Shown here: piece after piece, positions 27,715 through 37,173 of the stretch | How positions within the stretch are numbered: the stretch's first letter is position 1 | Layout of the letters: each line of letters starts with the position of its first letter | Source of the DNA: Xenorhabdus szentirmaii DSM 16338 | GTDB lineage: Bacteria; Pseudomonadota; Gammaproteobacteria; Enterobacterales; Enterobacteriaceae | Assembly: GCF_002632585.1 (NCBI RefSeq) | Contig: NZ_NIBV01000001.1 | Location: 412,403 to 476,402 of the forward strand | DNA length: 64,000 nucleotides | Direction: 5' to 3' | Notes under the pieces: model-generated | The model's database searches: none | The model's input: only the letters and a program-made list of their open reading frames with translations | Told to the model about the DNA's origin: nothing | Position numbers and translations under genes: made by a program

Positions 27715-28502
27715 TGAGACATTCTCTTTCAGTCATTCGTATGGCATTTATTTTAAGTGTAAAACGTTCAATACAATACCGTTGGGATTTTATAATAGAC
27801 GGTTTACTCTCACTTACCATGGCGGTGCTGCAACTTTTACCATTGTTAGTATTGTTTAACGAACGAGGCTCTATTGCAGGTTGGTCTTTTGATGAAATGC
27901 TGGTACTAATGGGCTGGTATATGATGTTAACTGCTACTGTCGAAGGCTTAATTTCTCCCAGTCTTTCATCTGCCATGTCAGGTATTCGAACAGGTTTATT
28001 TGATTATATTTTAATCCGACCAGTCGATTCACTGTTTCTCTGTTCGCTTATTGATATCAGACTATGGAAATTGATTGATTTTTTCTTTGGGCTTGGTCTG
28101 ATTATTTATGCTCTTATACAGCTAGATATTCAGCCATCGATTATTAACGTTGCTATGGCTATCATTTTATCAATAGGAGGGCTTGCCACAACTTACGCTT
28201 TGTTTATTCTAGCGATTGCTACCTCTTTTACATTAATTCGCATACAAAACTTGACCAATGTTATCTCTTCATTATTGGGTTTTGCTCGCTGGCCTATACA
28301 CCTATTTGGTATGCCTTGGAGGCTAATATTTAGTTTTCTAATCCCCATTGGTGTCATGACCAGTGCTCCAGTTATGGCACTGTTAGGGATGTTAAATTTA
28401 CCTCTAGCACTAGGTTCGCTAGGAATAGCTACCTTTTTCTTTATCATATCACGATTAGTTTGGAAACGTTCATTACGTGGTTATCGTTCGGCTTCTAGTT
28501 GA
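27714..28502 (+). CDS. ABC-2 transporter permease (second)
   Basis: 262 residues; ATG 27714 shares one base with the previous stop. About six membrane segments and the ABC-2_2-type RPVDSLFLCSL motif, parallel to MRPIHPFINYL in the first permease. Last gene of the cluster operon; two inverted repeats follow before the convergent phosphatase gene. Confidence 0.8.
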   Translation: MRHSLSVIRMAFILSVKRSIQYRWDFIIDGLLSLTMAVLQLLPLLVLFNERGSIAGWSFDEMLVLMGWYMMLTATVEGLISPSLSSAMSGIRTGLFDYILIRPVDSLFLCSLIDIRLWKLIDFFFGLGLIIYALIQLDIQPSIINVAMAIILSIGGLATTYALFILAIATSFTLIRIQNLTNVISSLLGFARWPIHLFGMPWRLIFSFLIPIGVMTSAPVMALLGMLNLPLALGSLGIATFFFIISRLVWKRSLRGYRSASS

Positions 28503-28615
28503 GTAAAAACTTATTTTCATAGAGGTAATACCATTCGTTTAAGAAAAATGAGAGTACCGATTATCATTTTTTCAATTTAAAGAACCCAAAAGAAGCAAGT
28601 AGCCCGAATTTCATT

Positions 28616-28669
28616 TAAGCCGTCACCGGAAAATCTTCTTCTGAGTAGAAAACCGTCAGTGATGGCTTA
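28616..28669. terminator. Inverted repeat between cluster and phosphatase
   Basis: TAAGCCGTCAC (28616-28626) pairs with GTGATGGCTTA (28659-28669), 10 of 11 positions. No U-tract, so termination is uncertain. Confidence 0.35.
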
Positions 28670-28690
28670 GACAGAATTCAGGTTACGTAA

Positions 28691-28726
28691 AATCACTCGT
28701 ACATCATGAATATTGCGCGAGTGATT
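28691..28726. terminator. Second inverted repeat, likely bidirectional terminator
   Basis: AATCACTCG (28691-28699) pairs perfectly with CGAGTGATT (28718-28726) between the convergent ends of the permease and phosphatase genes. Confidence 0.45.
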
Positions 28727-28749
28727 GTTATAAGAAACTATCCTATATA

Positions 28750-30198
28750 TTATTTCAAACCCATAGCATCCCGTATGGTAAAAAACATATCTGTTTGATC
28801 GGTTAATCCAACAATATTTGCAGCGTGTGGGCCATAAGCTGCTACACGTAATTGTGTACCGGTATGTTTCTGAGAAGTTGTTTCAGAATTACCATAACTC
28901 ACCGTGATAACAGCTTCATCTCTAGTAATCAGTGAACGGGTCAAACCAGGAGCTTTAACATTAGGTTCAATAATTTGACTAGAATGTCCATGATCCGCTG
29001 CGACAATCACTAATGTATCCCCGTATTGTTTGGCAAATTTCAAACCAACTTGTACTGCCTCATCCAAAGCAACTACTTCACCAATTTGTGCACATGGGTT
29101 TGCCGAGTGTTCATAATCATCAATCAATGCACTTTCTACTTGCAAAAAGAAGCCATTTTTATTGGTTTTTAATAGTTCAATAGCTTTTTTAGTCATTTGT
29201 GCTAATGTCGGCTGCTGTGGACTTCTTTTCGAATTCAGTTTGCATTTCACAGGAGCTTCGTTAATATTTCCATGATAAATTGCTTTTGGCCCCTCCCACA
29301 TTTCATGTAAAACCTCTTCATTAAATACTCCCAATAAAGGGCTGTTTTGATTTGCGGCTTTAACCATATTCAATGATGCAACATCTGTTACCCATTGATA
29401 CCCTTGTTCCAACGCCTGTTGTTTCAACGTTTTTCCTATATTGATGCCAGCCATTGACCGCTGGGAAAAAATATCTATTCCCCCTCCTAATGTCACATCT
29501 GCACGTATAGCCAGAAGTTGCTCCGTAATAGACCCTTTTCCACCTTTTTCAAGAGAATCATCAGGACACATTTCTGAAGTTTCTATTGGTCCATAACATT
29601 CACGCCTTGTAATATGAGCATACAATGCTGCAGGTGTGGCATCTTGAACCTCGGCTGTAGTGACATTACCAGTTGCTTTTCCATTCTTTTTTGCTAGCTC
29701 CAATAAAGTCTGGTAAGAATTGCCAAAAACATCGATCGATAATGCACCATTGTAAGTTTTTACTCCCGTTGCCCAAGAAGTTGCTGAGGATGCAGAGTCC
29801 GAAACATAATTTATTTTTTTAGTTTCTTTATCTAAGGAATAATGAGTATATTGTCCTGTAAAAGGTAGAGCATCAATTCCTTCAAATACCCCTCTTGCTC
29901 CTTTAGCATAATTACGTGCTAGAGTTATTTCAGAGTCCCCCATCCCATCACCAATAAACAAAATAATATTATGAGCTTTTTCATTATTCAATGCGGTCCG
30001 AAGTGCTTCCGTTTGATCTTGTGTAAGTCTGCGAGCTCCCCCAAATTCTGTAATATCTACTTTTCTCACATTTTCGTCTAATCCACTCAAATTTTTATCT
30101 GAATTAGTGATAGCCCATGTGGATAAGCTAGTTCCTGAAATTAGAAATACACTAAAAAACTTAATTAAATTCTTTGCACAATTATAAAGCATTAGCAT
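28750..30198 (-). CDS. phoA: Secreted alkaline phosphatase (PhoA family)
   Basis: 482 residues. N-terminal signal peptide (about residues 1-29, ending in STWA), then the PhoA fold: metal site [10 protein letters not shown], nucleophile Ser in the block [20 protein letters not shown], and [10 protein letters not shown] and [12 protein letters not shown] supplying late metal-binding His. The catalytic pattern matches E. coli PhoA, so it should be a periplasmic, zinc-dependent phosphomonoesterase. It is convergent with the biosynthetic cluster and inside the same pair of flanking repeats. StrK, which removes phosphate from exported streptomycin-6-phosphate, belongs to this family, so a role in activating a phosphorylated product is conceivable. 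An ordinary phosphate-scavenging role is the default. No Pho box recognised upstream. Confidence 0.88.
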   Translation of the reverse strand: MLMLYNCAKNLIKFFSVFLISGTSLSTWAITNSDKNLSGLDENVRKVDITEFGGARRLTQDQTEALRTALNNEKAHNIILFIGDGMGDSEITLARNYAKGARGVFEGIDALPFTGQYTHYSLDKETKKINYVSDSASSATSWATGVKTYNGALSIDVFGNSYQTLLELAKKNGKATGNVTTAEVQDATPAALYAHITRRECYGPIETSEMCPDDSLEKGGKGSITEQLLAIRADVTLGGGIDIFSQRSMAGINIGKTLKQQALEQGYQWVTDVASLNMVKAANQNSPLLGVFNEEVLHEMWEGPKAIYHGNINEAPVKCKLNSKRSPQQPTLAQMTKKAIELLKTNKNGFFLQVESALIDDYEHSANPCAQIGEVVALDEAVQVGLKFAKQYGDTLVIVAADHGHSSQIIEPNVKAPGLTRSLITRDEAVITVSYGNSETTSQKHTGTQLRVAAYGPHAANIVGLTDQTDMFFTIRDAMGLK

Positions 30199-30454
30199 TC
30201 CCTATATATGAATGAAATCAATGAAACTTAATAATCACAAATATTAAGAAAATTAAAATAATTAATATTATTAATACATGAAAGAAAAAGATTATATGTT
30301 GTATTCATACACTGGGTATTAACAATTAATTTTTTTCAAAACACATCATCCAATGTTCTGTTTTGCTTATTTTTTTCTGGTGTCTTGAAAGCATTTTGGG
30401 TTAAGTATTCCTTCGTTTTCTGTAAACAAAAACGATTTCTGACCATGCCTTATG

Positions 30455-30845
30455 AAAAACACCATTTAATATGGCTCATAACCAAATTCAACTATTGCTG
30501 GAGGCTTCCAATAAAAACACTGCCGGAAGTAAACGTCTTACCAGACTAAATCTAAACAATAGCCCCGCCAGAGAATATTTTCTTCCAGAGATTTATGGCC
30601 TGTGGCAAAACTTCGCCCACTTTTATGCGATTTAAGTTAATTAAACAGAGACTTAGCCTACCAACGACAACGGTAAACGGCCATAATATCGTCAGCGGTA
30701 AATTCGGTTGCAGATAAGTTCGTCAACCACAGACAATAACGGCGTTCTTCGACCACCCAGCACTGCGAGACCTTTTGAAAATACTGATTATCGAAGTGAC
30801 CCGCATTCGCCAACAGTAGACGGTTACGCAAGGTTTTTGGAGCGG
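30455..30845 (-). pseudogene. IS4-family transposase remnant
   Basis: Minus-strand reading gives NRLLLANAGHFDNQYF, CLWLTNLSATEFTADDIMAV then YRCRW and a stop; the region after it still resembles LK.H....SFATGHK. This is the C-terminal Y-R-E-K region of an IS4-type DDE transposase, full of stops. 30199-30454 is AT-rich with no gene seen and holds the phosphatase promoter region. Confidence 0.55.
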
Positions 30846-30994
30846 GTAACCTGACTTTACCTCAGCCGCTATGTTCTCTTGAACCAGTCCCAGATACTGG
30901 CAAAATGGCGACCATTCTTGAAGTTTGTGCTGTAGCCCAAGACTATCATCAAAGCTGGTACTCCCAGAGGATCGATACTCGGTAGAGTCAGTTA

Positions 30995-31320
30995 TCCTCT
31001 TGTTGTGTACTCAGATGGCTGAGACGTTTATCCAGCTCTTTCAGAGGGAGTCCCTGAGTCCTTTCAATTTGGCGGCGAAGAGGTCTTTTCGGCTACTAAA
31101 TTTCAGTCGCCAGAAACCCTTTCATGATTGTCCCTAATAGCAGGTAAACCCCAGAAAGTTAAACGTAGGCAGACGCTTGCCAAACTGATTTGCTCTCAGT
31201 GCTGCGATGTGTCCCGCAGGAATGAGTTGCGATTTGTCACCGTGTAATTCCAGACTGTATTTATTTAGTCGCTTAGGTAACACCTTATAAAAGCTCTTTG
31301 CCTCACTCAGGAACTCAAAG
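30995..31320 (-). pseudogene. Group II intron reverse transcriptase/maturase remnant
   Basis: Minus-strand reading from 31318 gives FEFLSEAKSFYKVLPKRLNK YSLELHGDKSQLIPAG, then FNFLGFTCY with a stop, then KGFWRLKFSSRK and further stops. The pattern of an ELH..K motif followed by FNFLGFT is the end of the palm domain of group II intron RTs. Only the 3' part survives. No intron domain V/VI found. Confidence 0.6.
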
Positions 31321-31333
31321 GTGTTGTGATGTG

Positions 31334-32665
31334 ATGGACGTTCCCTTTTTCAGTGGCTGACAGTGTCATCTTTAACTTTATACTGAGTATATTGCATTTC
31401 GGAAGATCTTCTCATGAACACAATTAAAGTGGTGGGCATTGATCTCGCCAAAAACGTTTTCCAAGTCTGTGTCTGGTCAACGGATAATTCTGTGGCCTAG
31501 AATAAAAAAATCTCACGGCAAAAATTGCTGGATACACTCAGGACGTTTCCGCCCAATACCCTCATTGCGATGGAAGCTTGCCAGGGCGCGCACTACTGGG
31601 GAAGAACGCTCCAGAACATGGGCTATGAAATCAAGCTTATCCCGACTCAGCATGTCAAGGCATTCTGTAAAAATCAAAAAAATGATGCTAATGATGCGCT
31701 GGTCATTTGTGAAACCGCCTGCCGCCCCGGGATTCATTTTGTTCCTGTCAAAACGGTCGAACAACAGGATATCAAAGCCCTGCGTAGTGCACGGCAACTC
31801 ATCGTGGAACAACGTACCGCATCAGTTAATCAAATGCGGGTGTTGCTCGCTGAACAAGGTCTTGTGCTCCCCGCGGGCATTCAGCAACTCCGGCAAGCCC
31901 TGCCTGATATTCTGGAAGACGGAAACAATGCTTTATCCTTTGTTCTTCGTCGCCTGTTGCATTCATTACAGGACGATATGCGGCGATTTGATGCTCGTCT
32001 TCACGAAATGGATAAAGAGATTCAGGCGGTTTCAAGTCAGCAATCGGGTTACGCCCACTTACTGACCATTCCCGGTGTGGGGCCGTTGATTGCCGCCGCT
32101 TTTGTCAGTGACGTCAATGTAGATCAGTTCGCGCAGGGTCGTCAGCTCTCGGCCTGGTGTGGGCTGGTGCCACGTCAATACAGTTCTGGAGGGAAAATCC
32201 ATCTGTCAGGCATGACCAAACAGGGCAACCGTCACCTGCGAACGTTAATCATACACGGTGCCCGGGCGGTGATGCGCTGTTGTCAAAAACGTGATGATGC
32301 ATTGGGCGAGTGGTTAAGAAAGTTACTTGCCCGATGTAGCTTCATGAAGGCCACAGTCGCTTTAGCGAACAAACTAGTGCGCATTATCTGGCGCATTTTG
32401 AAAGATGATGTGGATTTTATGGTGAAGAAAGCGGTGAATTAACAGATTGAAAAAGACGTTTTATTGAGTTTGCATACACTGATGAAAAAACGGCTACCGT
32501 CCCTGTAATAGCCTGTAGTTGACCAAGGTAGTGATATACCTATGTTGTGATAAGGAAACAGGGTTCGAATGACATTATGGCGCGGGTGATTTAGCCCACA
32601 ATGACGCCGGATATATGGTCGCAAAACCGTATCAATTCAATGTTTGCATAACCGGGAACGTCCAT
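31334..32665 (+). mobile_element. IS110-family (IS1111-like) element
   Basis: ATGGACGTTCCC (31334-31345) and GGGAACGTCCAT (32654-32665) are perfect 12-bp inverted repeats that bracket an IS110-type transposase gene. The 1.33-kb size and such short repeats fit the IS1111 subgroup. Its right end lies directly beside the IS3 element. Confidence 0.6.
31414..32442 (+). pseudogene. IS110-family transposase with one amber codon
   Basis: 342 codons from ATG 31414 with in-frame TAG at 31498-31500. The DEDD-type N-terminal domain keeps GIDLAKNVFQV, MEACQGAHYWGR and NDANDA; the C-terminal transposase_20 domain keeps IPGVGPLIAAAFVSDV and KQGNRHLRTL with its conserved Ser region. Apart from the amber codon near residue 29 the gene is intact, so decay is recent, or the downstream part is translated from an internal start. 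Confidence 0.85.
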
Positions 32666-32671
32666 ATATGG

Positions 32672-33522
<851 letters not shown>

Positions 33523-33601
33523 TCTGAATCGTTCAATTAACGCAAATTGTTCAGGGAGTCCGAGATCAAGAGTGCCGTAGCCTTTTTTATAATTTCATTT
33601 T

Positions 33602-33835
33602 CTATTTCAAGGCGTTACATTTTTTCTTTAATTCACGGATTTCAAGCTGCTCCGGTGTGATTGGCGTTGCCTTGGGTGAGAGTCCCTGTCGCTCATCCCT
33701 TAACTGATTAACCCACTTCCCCATGGCAGATTTACTGACATTCATGACTCTGGCTGCCTCGGCGATAGAATAGTTGTGTTCAAGCACCAGTAGTGCGGAT
33801 TCCAGTTTGAATTCTGAACTAAAACGTCTTTGCAT
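33602..33835 (-). pseudogene. IS3-family orfA
   Basis: 77 residues: [20 protein letters not shown] and helix-turn-helix [20 protein letters not shown], closely related to the orfA piece at 6592. It ends early at KKCNALK instead of running into the leucine zipper and frameshift site, so the element is not functional. Confidence 0.75.
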
Positions 33836-33904
33836 AATGTCACCTATTTTTTATTGAGGTAAGAATATCACCTCTGTAATGGTGACCAAAATTAGTGTGC
33901 CACA

Positions 33905-34435
33905 TCACACGGCTTCTTTAGTACGCAGCCCCAGCACATAGGTCAGTTGCATCACGGCGGCCACGCCCCGGTCTTTTTGCTCGACCTGCTGAAAAATTTC
34001 TCTGAACGCTGTCAGTGTCAGCGCAGCCTTCGTGCCCTTGCGGCTCATATCCGCAATACCGAGTGCCCGATTGCTCAGACGCGGATTGTCCGGTGCGGCC
34101 AACTTAAGCTTTCCGGCCTGCGCTAAAATCGCTCTCAGTGCTGACATCTCATTTTGCAGTGCCCTGTGACTGATATGGTCAGTCTTACGCTGAGCAATAT
34201 AGCGCTCAATATATTTCGCCTTGAGGCTATCCATTTGCCTGAGTTTAATGCCGTTGTTTTTCAAATAGTCGAGGAACTGCCTGGCAATGCGCTCCCGGTC
34301 AGCGACCGTGGCAAAACTCCCACCGGCTTTTCGGGCATGAGTGATAAATTCTTTCCTGAACCGCTCAACTTTTGAACGCACTGATTTCTGCGCCATCTCC
34401 GCATCTCCTGCCACTTTGCCTCTGTTTTTATTCAT
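33905..34435 (-). pseudogene. Integrase-domain protein, truncated by IS3
   Basis: 176 residues of a tyrosine-recombinase-like protein. The N-terminal SAM-like core-binding region is present (FITHARKAGGSFATVADRER, then LKNNGIKLRQMDSLKAKYIE) and the start of the catalytic domain (VMQLTYVLGLRTKEAV), including the first catalytic Arg. The frame meets a stop at 33905, one base from the IS3 end, so the rest of the catalytic domain is missing here. It belongs to the integrase-domain family often found in Xenorhabdus, Photorhabdus and Proteus islands. Overlaps the upstream gene by ATGA. Confidence 0.7.
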
Positions 34436-34737
34436 TTTTCATTCGTTTTTAAACAAATCTCTGCGTGTCGGTTCAGGTTCACCATTCCGTGGTACGTCAG
34501 ATAATGTGTAGCAGGGCGAGGGTTATGTTGAGTTTTTGCAGGAGTTCGCTGCGTGCTCAGCACGGCGATGACATGCTCCCCGTTCAGAGCCTGATAGCTC
34601 AGGATGAACGCCTCATTAATCGTGACGTGGTGTGATGTCTCCTTTTTTACTGCATCGGCCTGTTGCAAGGCAGTGGGTGAAAAACAAACGGAATAAGTCG
34701 GTAAGAGGTGAAAAAGTGCCTGTGAAAGCGCTGTCAC
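34432..34737 (-). CDS. Conserved hypothetical partner of the integrase-domain gene
   Basis: 101 residues from GTG 34737; its stop overlaps the start of the integrase-domain gene, so the two are coupled. Sequence includes HHVTINEAFILSYQALNGEH and a C-terminal HYLTYHGMVNLNRHAE. No domain recognised. A decayed copy of its C-terminal two thirds exists in repeat copy A at 7.95-8.15 kb. Because the upstream leader is highly structured (repeat copy B), expression may be leader-controlled. Confidence 0.5.
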   Translation of the reverse strand: MTALSQALFHLLPTYSVCFSPTALQQADAVKKETSHHVTINEAFILSYQALNGEHVIAVLSTQRTPAKTQHNPRPATHYLTYHGMVNLNRHAEICLKTNEK

Positions 34738-35118
34738 CCAGTAATACCGGGTTCAAATCGGTCGAAAAGCCAGTCTGGTTGTGCTCTGAACGTTTGCCGC
34801 CCGGCGGCGTCACTTGGTAATCGAGCAGCTCATACACAAGTGACGCCGCACAGTATTCGGGACTTATCGCGAGTTAATCAAAGTATGGATTAAGATCGTG
34901 CAGGGTTAAATTGTGATGATAAACGTGGCAGGGGACTGCTCTGCGTGAATGATGAGCCGGTGAGTCCAGAAACCGGATAACTTTCATCGCCAGACGAGGG
35001 GTTATTGTCCAACGATATCTGCTTCCAAAAGTGCGCAGATGTACCGCAATACTTGCTCTCCCTTTCAGGCTACGGGAGATTTATTTCGCCACCCGAAGGC
35101 GATCCTGACAGGCGATGG
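34461..35118. repeat. Structured direct repeat, copy B
   Basis: Counterpart of 7946-8640. Includes the small coupled gene (minus strand) and its leader. Conserved hairpins: GCGGCGTCACTTG/CAAGTGACGCCGC (34804-34849), ATCTGC..GCAGAT near 35017-35041 and CTCCC..GGGAG near 35060-35080. The loop of the first hairpin differs between copies while its stem is nearly identical. Confidence 0.7.
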
Positions 35119-35351
35119 ATCGTTATTGTCAGCAAAGATGTTATCGGTTGAAGTGAAGGGGGTCAAATGATTACTGCGATTGTTTTTTAAGATTTTTCTT
35201 GAATCGTAAAAAAAATGAAACCCATCAATTAAATTAACGGATAATTGCGTATCATAGCCAAATTTAGTCCAAATTATTTTTTATTTATAAATATTTCAAA
35301 TGAAATGCCGATAGATTATTCACTCGGACATCTGCGCAAAAAAGGAGAGAC

Positions 35352-37139
35352 ATGAAAAACCATAAAGAATCTCTATACCTGCAAGAGCTGGCTTGGTTGC
35401 GCGAAAAAATGAAGTTAACCGCAGCGGAAAACTTCTATCTGGCCGAATTGCTGGAGCATCCCAATGATCCGGATATCCTGCGGATTATGGAGGGTTTTGC
35501 CCTGCTGTCTTCCGGTGTGTGCAGTAAAATTGATGATACCTGCCCCGAAGTGTCCCATGAAACACTCGCCCGTATCTGGCCGCATACCCTGCGGCCTGTA
35601 CCTCCAACCACGATTATGCAGTTCACGCCCCACCAGGGCGTGCATCAGGGTGCCGCTCATATTCCCAAGGATACACCGGTAACGGCCGCTGAGGGAGAAC
35701 AGAATCTACAGTTTCATACCTGCCGTGATTTGCCTGTTGAGCCGTTTGTGGTGTTGGATAAACAGATCCAAAAAACCCGCGAATACAGCGATATTGTGCT
35801 GACGCTACAGCAAACGGGAAATACATCTCCTGTCTGGTCAGGCGGAAAACTGCATTTCTTTTTGGGTTCCGACCCAAACCGCGCCGCCCAGTTAAGTTTA
35901 TGGCTGGATATGCAGATTGAGGAGGTTTATCTGCTGACAACGGAAAACGAAATCAGGCTCAGAAGCAGTGATTTTCTGGGCTGGAGTGAAAACTTCCGGC
36001 AAACATTATTGCCCACCGAAGACCTGCCTTTTGCCCGTCTGCAACAAATGACTGAATATTACTGCCTGCCTCATGTGTTCAGTTTCATGACGCTGGATAT
36101 CAGGGAGCAACGCGAATTGCAGTTAAATCCGGATAATACTTGTGAGCTGATTATCCGCCTGAACGGGGAACTGCCGCTGGATTCACTGGGGGATGCTTTT
36201 CAGCTTGGTTGTGTGCCTGCGGTTCATCTGGAGCCGATGGTCAGTCAGCCCATGTCATTAGAGCCGGGTAATGCCTGTTATCCGCTGACGCTGGCAGATA
36301 CCGTGCGGCTTTTCCGTACGGAAAACATTCAGACAGCCAAACAGCCCGGCGAAAAAACGGTGCCAGGAAGCGCCTCGCGTGGTAAACCCTGCTGCTTCCT
36401 GCCCATTGACCAATTCCAATCCAAAAGCGACTGGCTGCTGAATGAGGGCGATCCTGATAACGTCTACTTTCAGTCATGGGTCACAGACGATTTACTGGGA
36501 CGTCTGCATAACCAGATCCGCTTTATTGGTATGGATGGCGCGGCGGCGAAGAATTTGCCACCCCAGACAGTGTGCGCCCATGTTTCCGGCTACCATATTC
36601 AGGCCATGCAATTGGGTATTGGTGAAATTACGCACACACAGGCATCAGTGCCGGCGCATTTACACGCCCGCAATATCACGGCGGTGTCACCCGATTTTCC
36701 ACCCATGGTGATGGGTAAATCCGACTGGCCGCTGATCGATTTTTTAAACTGTCCGCCTTTTTTGCTGTTCAATGCTGAATCGCTGAAAGGATTTTTGCGT
36801 CTGTATGATTGTTATGCGGATCATGATCGCATGCTGAGCCGCCGGATACAGCAGCATATTAACGGCATTGTGCAAATTGACGCCCGGTCAGATGCACGTA
36901 TTGACAACACGAAAGAGGGACAGGGGCGTCCCATTAATGGTCACTATCTGCATATCACCCTTGATCCAGACTGTTATGACAATGACGGCATCATGTACCA
37001 GTTCTGCCGGGTAATCGACGAACTGCTGACGTGTTTTGTTGTGCAGAATAATTTCATCCTGCTCACCATTTACCGGCAGGGTGAGTCACAGGCGTTATGG
37101 ACATTCCGGCAGCGTACCGGGCGGCGCAGTGAAATGTAG
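35352..37139 (+). CDS. tssF: Type VI secretion baseplate subunit TssF
   Basis: 595 residues, the usual TssF (VasA/ImpG) length. TssF forms the baseplate wedge with TssG and TssE. Recognisable regions: YLQELAWLREKMKLTAAEN (N-terminal), PDILRIMEGFALLSSGVCSK, the RPVPPTTIMQF motif and LLFNAESLKGFLRLYDCYAD in the C-terminal half. ATG 35352 has AGGAGA 5 nt upstream. No tssG, tssE, sheath or membrane complex genes are in the window, so this is an orphan baseplate gene leading a vgrG module. It would need a main T6SS locus elsewhere. Confidence 0.88.
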   Translation: MKNHKESLYLQELAWLREKMKLTAAENFYLAELLEHPNDPDILRIMEGFALLSSGVCSKIDDTCPEVSHETLARIWPHTLRPVPPTTIMQFTPHQGVHQGAAHIPKDTPVTAAEGEQNLQFHTCRDLPVEPFVVLDKQIQKTREYSDIVLTLQQTGNTSPVWSGGKLHFFLGSDPNRAAQLSLWLDMQIEEVYLLTTENEIRLRSSDFLGWSENFRQTLLPTEDLPFARLQQMTEYYCLPHVFSFMTLDIREQRELQLNPDNTCELIIRLNGELPLDSLGDAFQLGCVPAVHLEPMVSQPMSLEPGNACYPLTLADTVRLFRTENIQTAKQPGEKTVPGSASRGKPCCFLPIDQFQSKSDWLLNEGDPDNVYFQSWVTDDLLGRLHNQIRFIGMDGAAAKNLPPQTVCAHVSGYHIQAMQLGIGEITHTQASVPAHLHARNITAVSPDFPPMVMGKSDWPLIDFLNCPPFLLFNAESLKGFLRLYDCYADHDRMLSRRIQQHINGIVQIDARSDARIDNTKEGQGRPINGHYLHITLDPDCYDNDGIMYQFCRVIDELLTCFVVQNNFILLTIYRQGESQALWTFRQRTGRRSEM

Positions 37140-37173
37140 TGCCTTGAGATGTTAATGAAGATAAGGAGATAAA

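Noticed and set aside
31439..32065. Plus-strand frame of 208 codons over the IS110 transposase
   Set aside because: Overlaps the transposase in another frame and has no recognisable motif.
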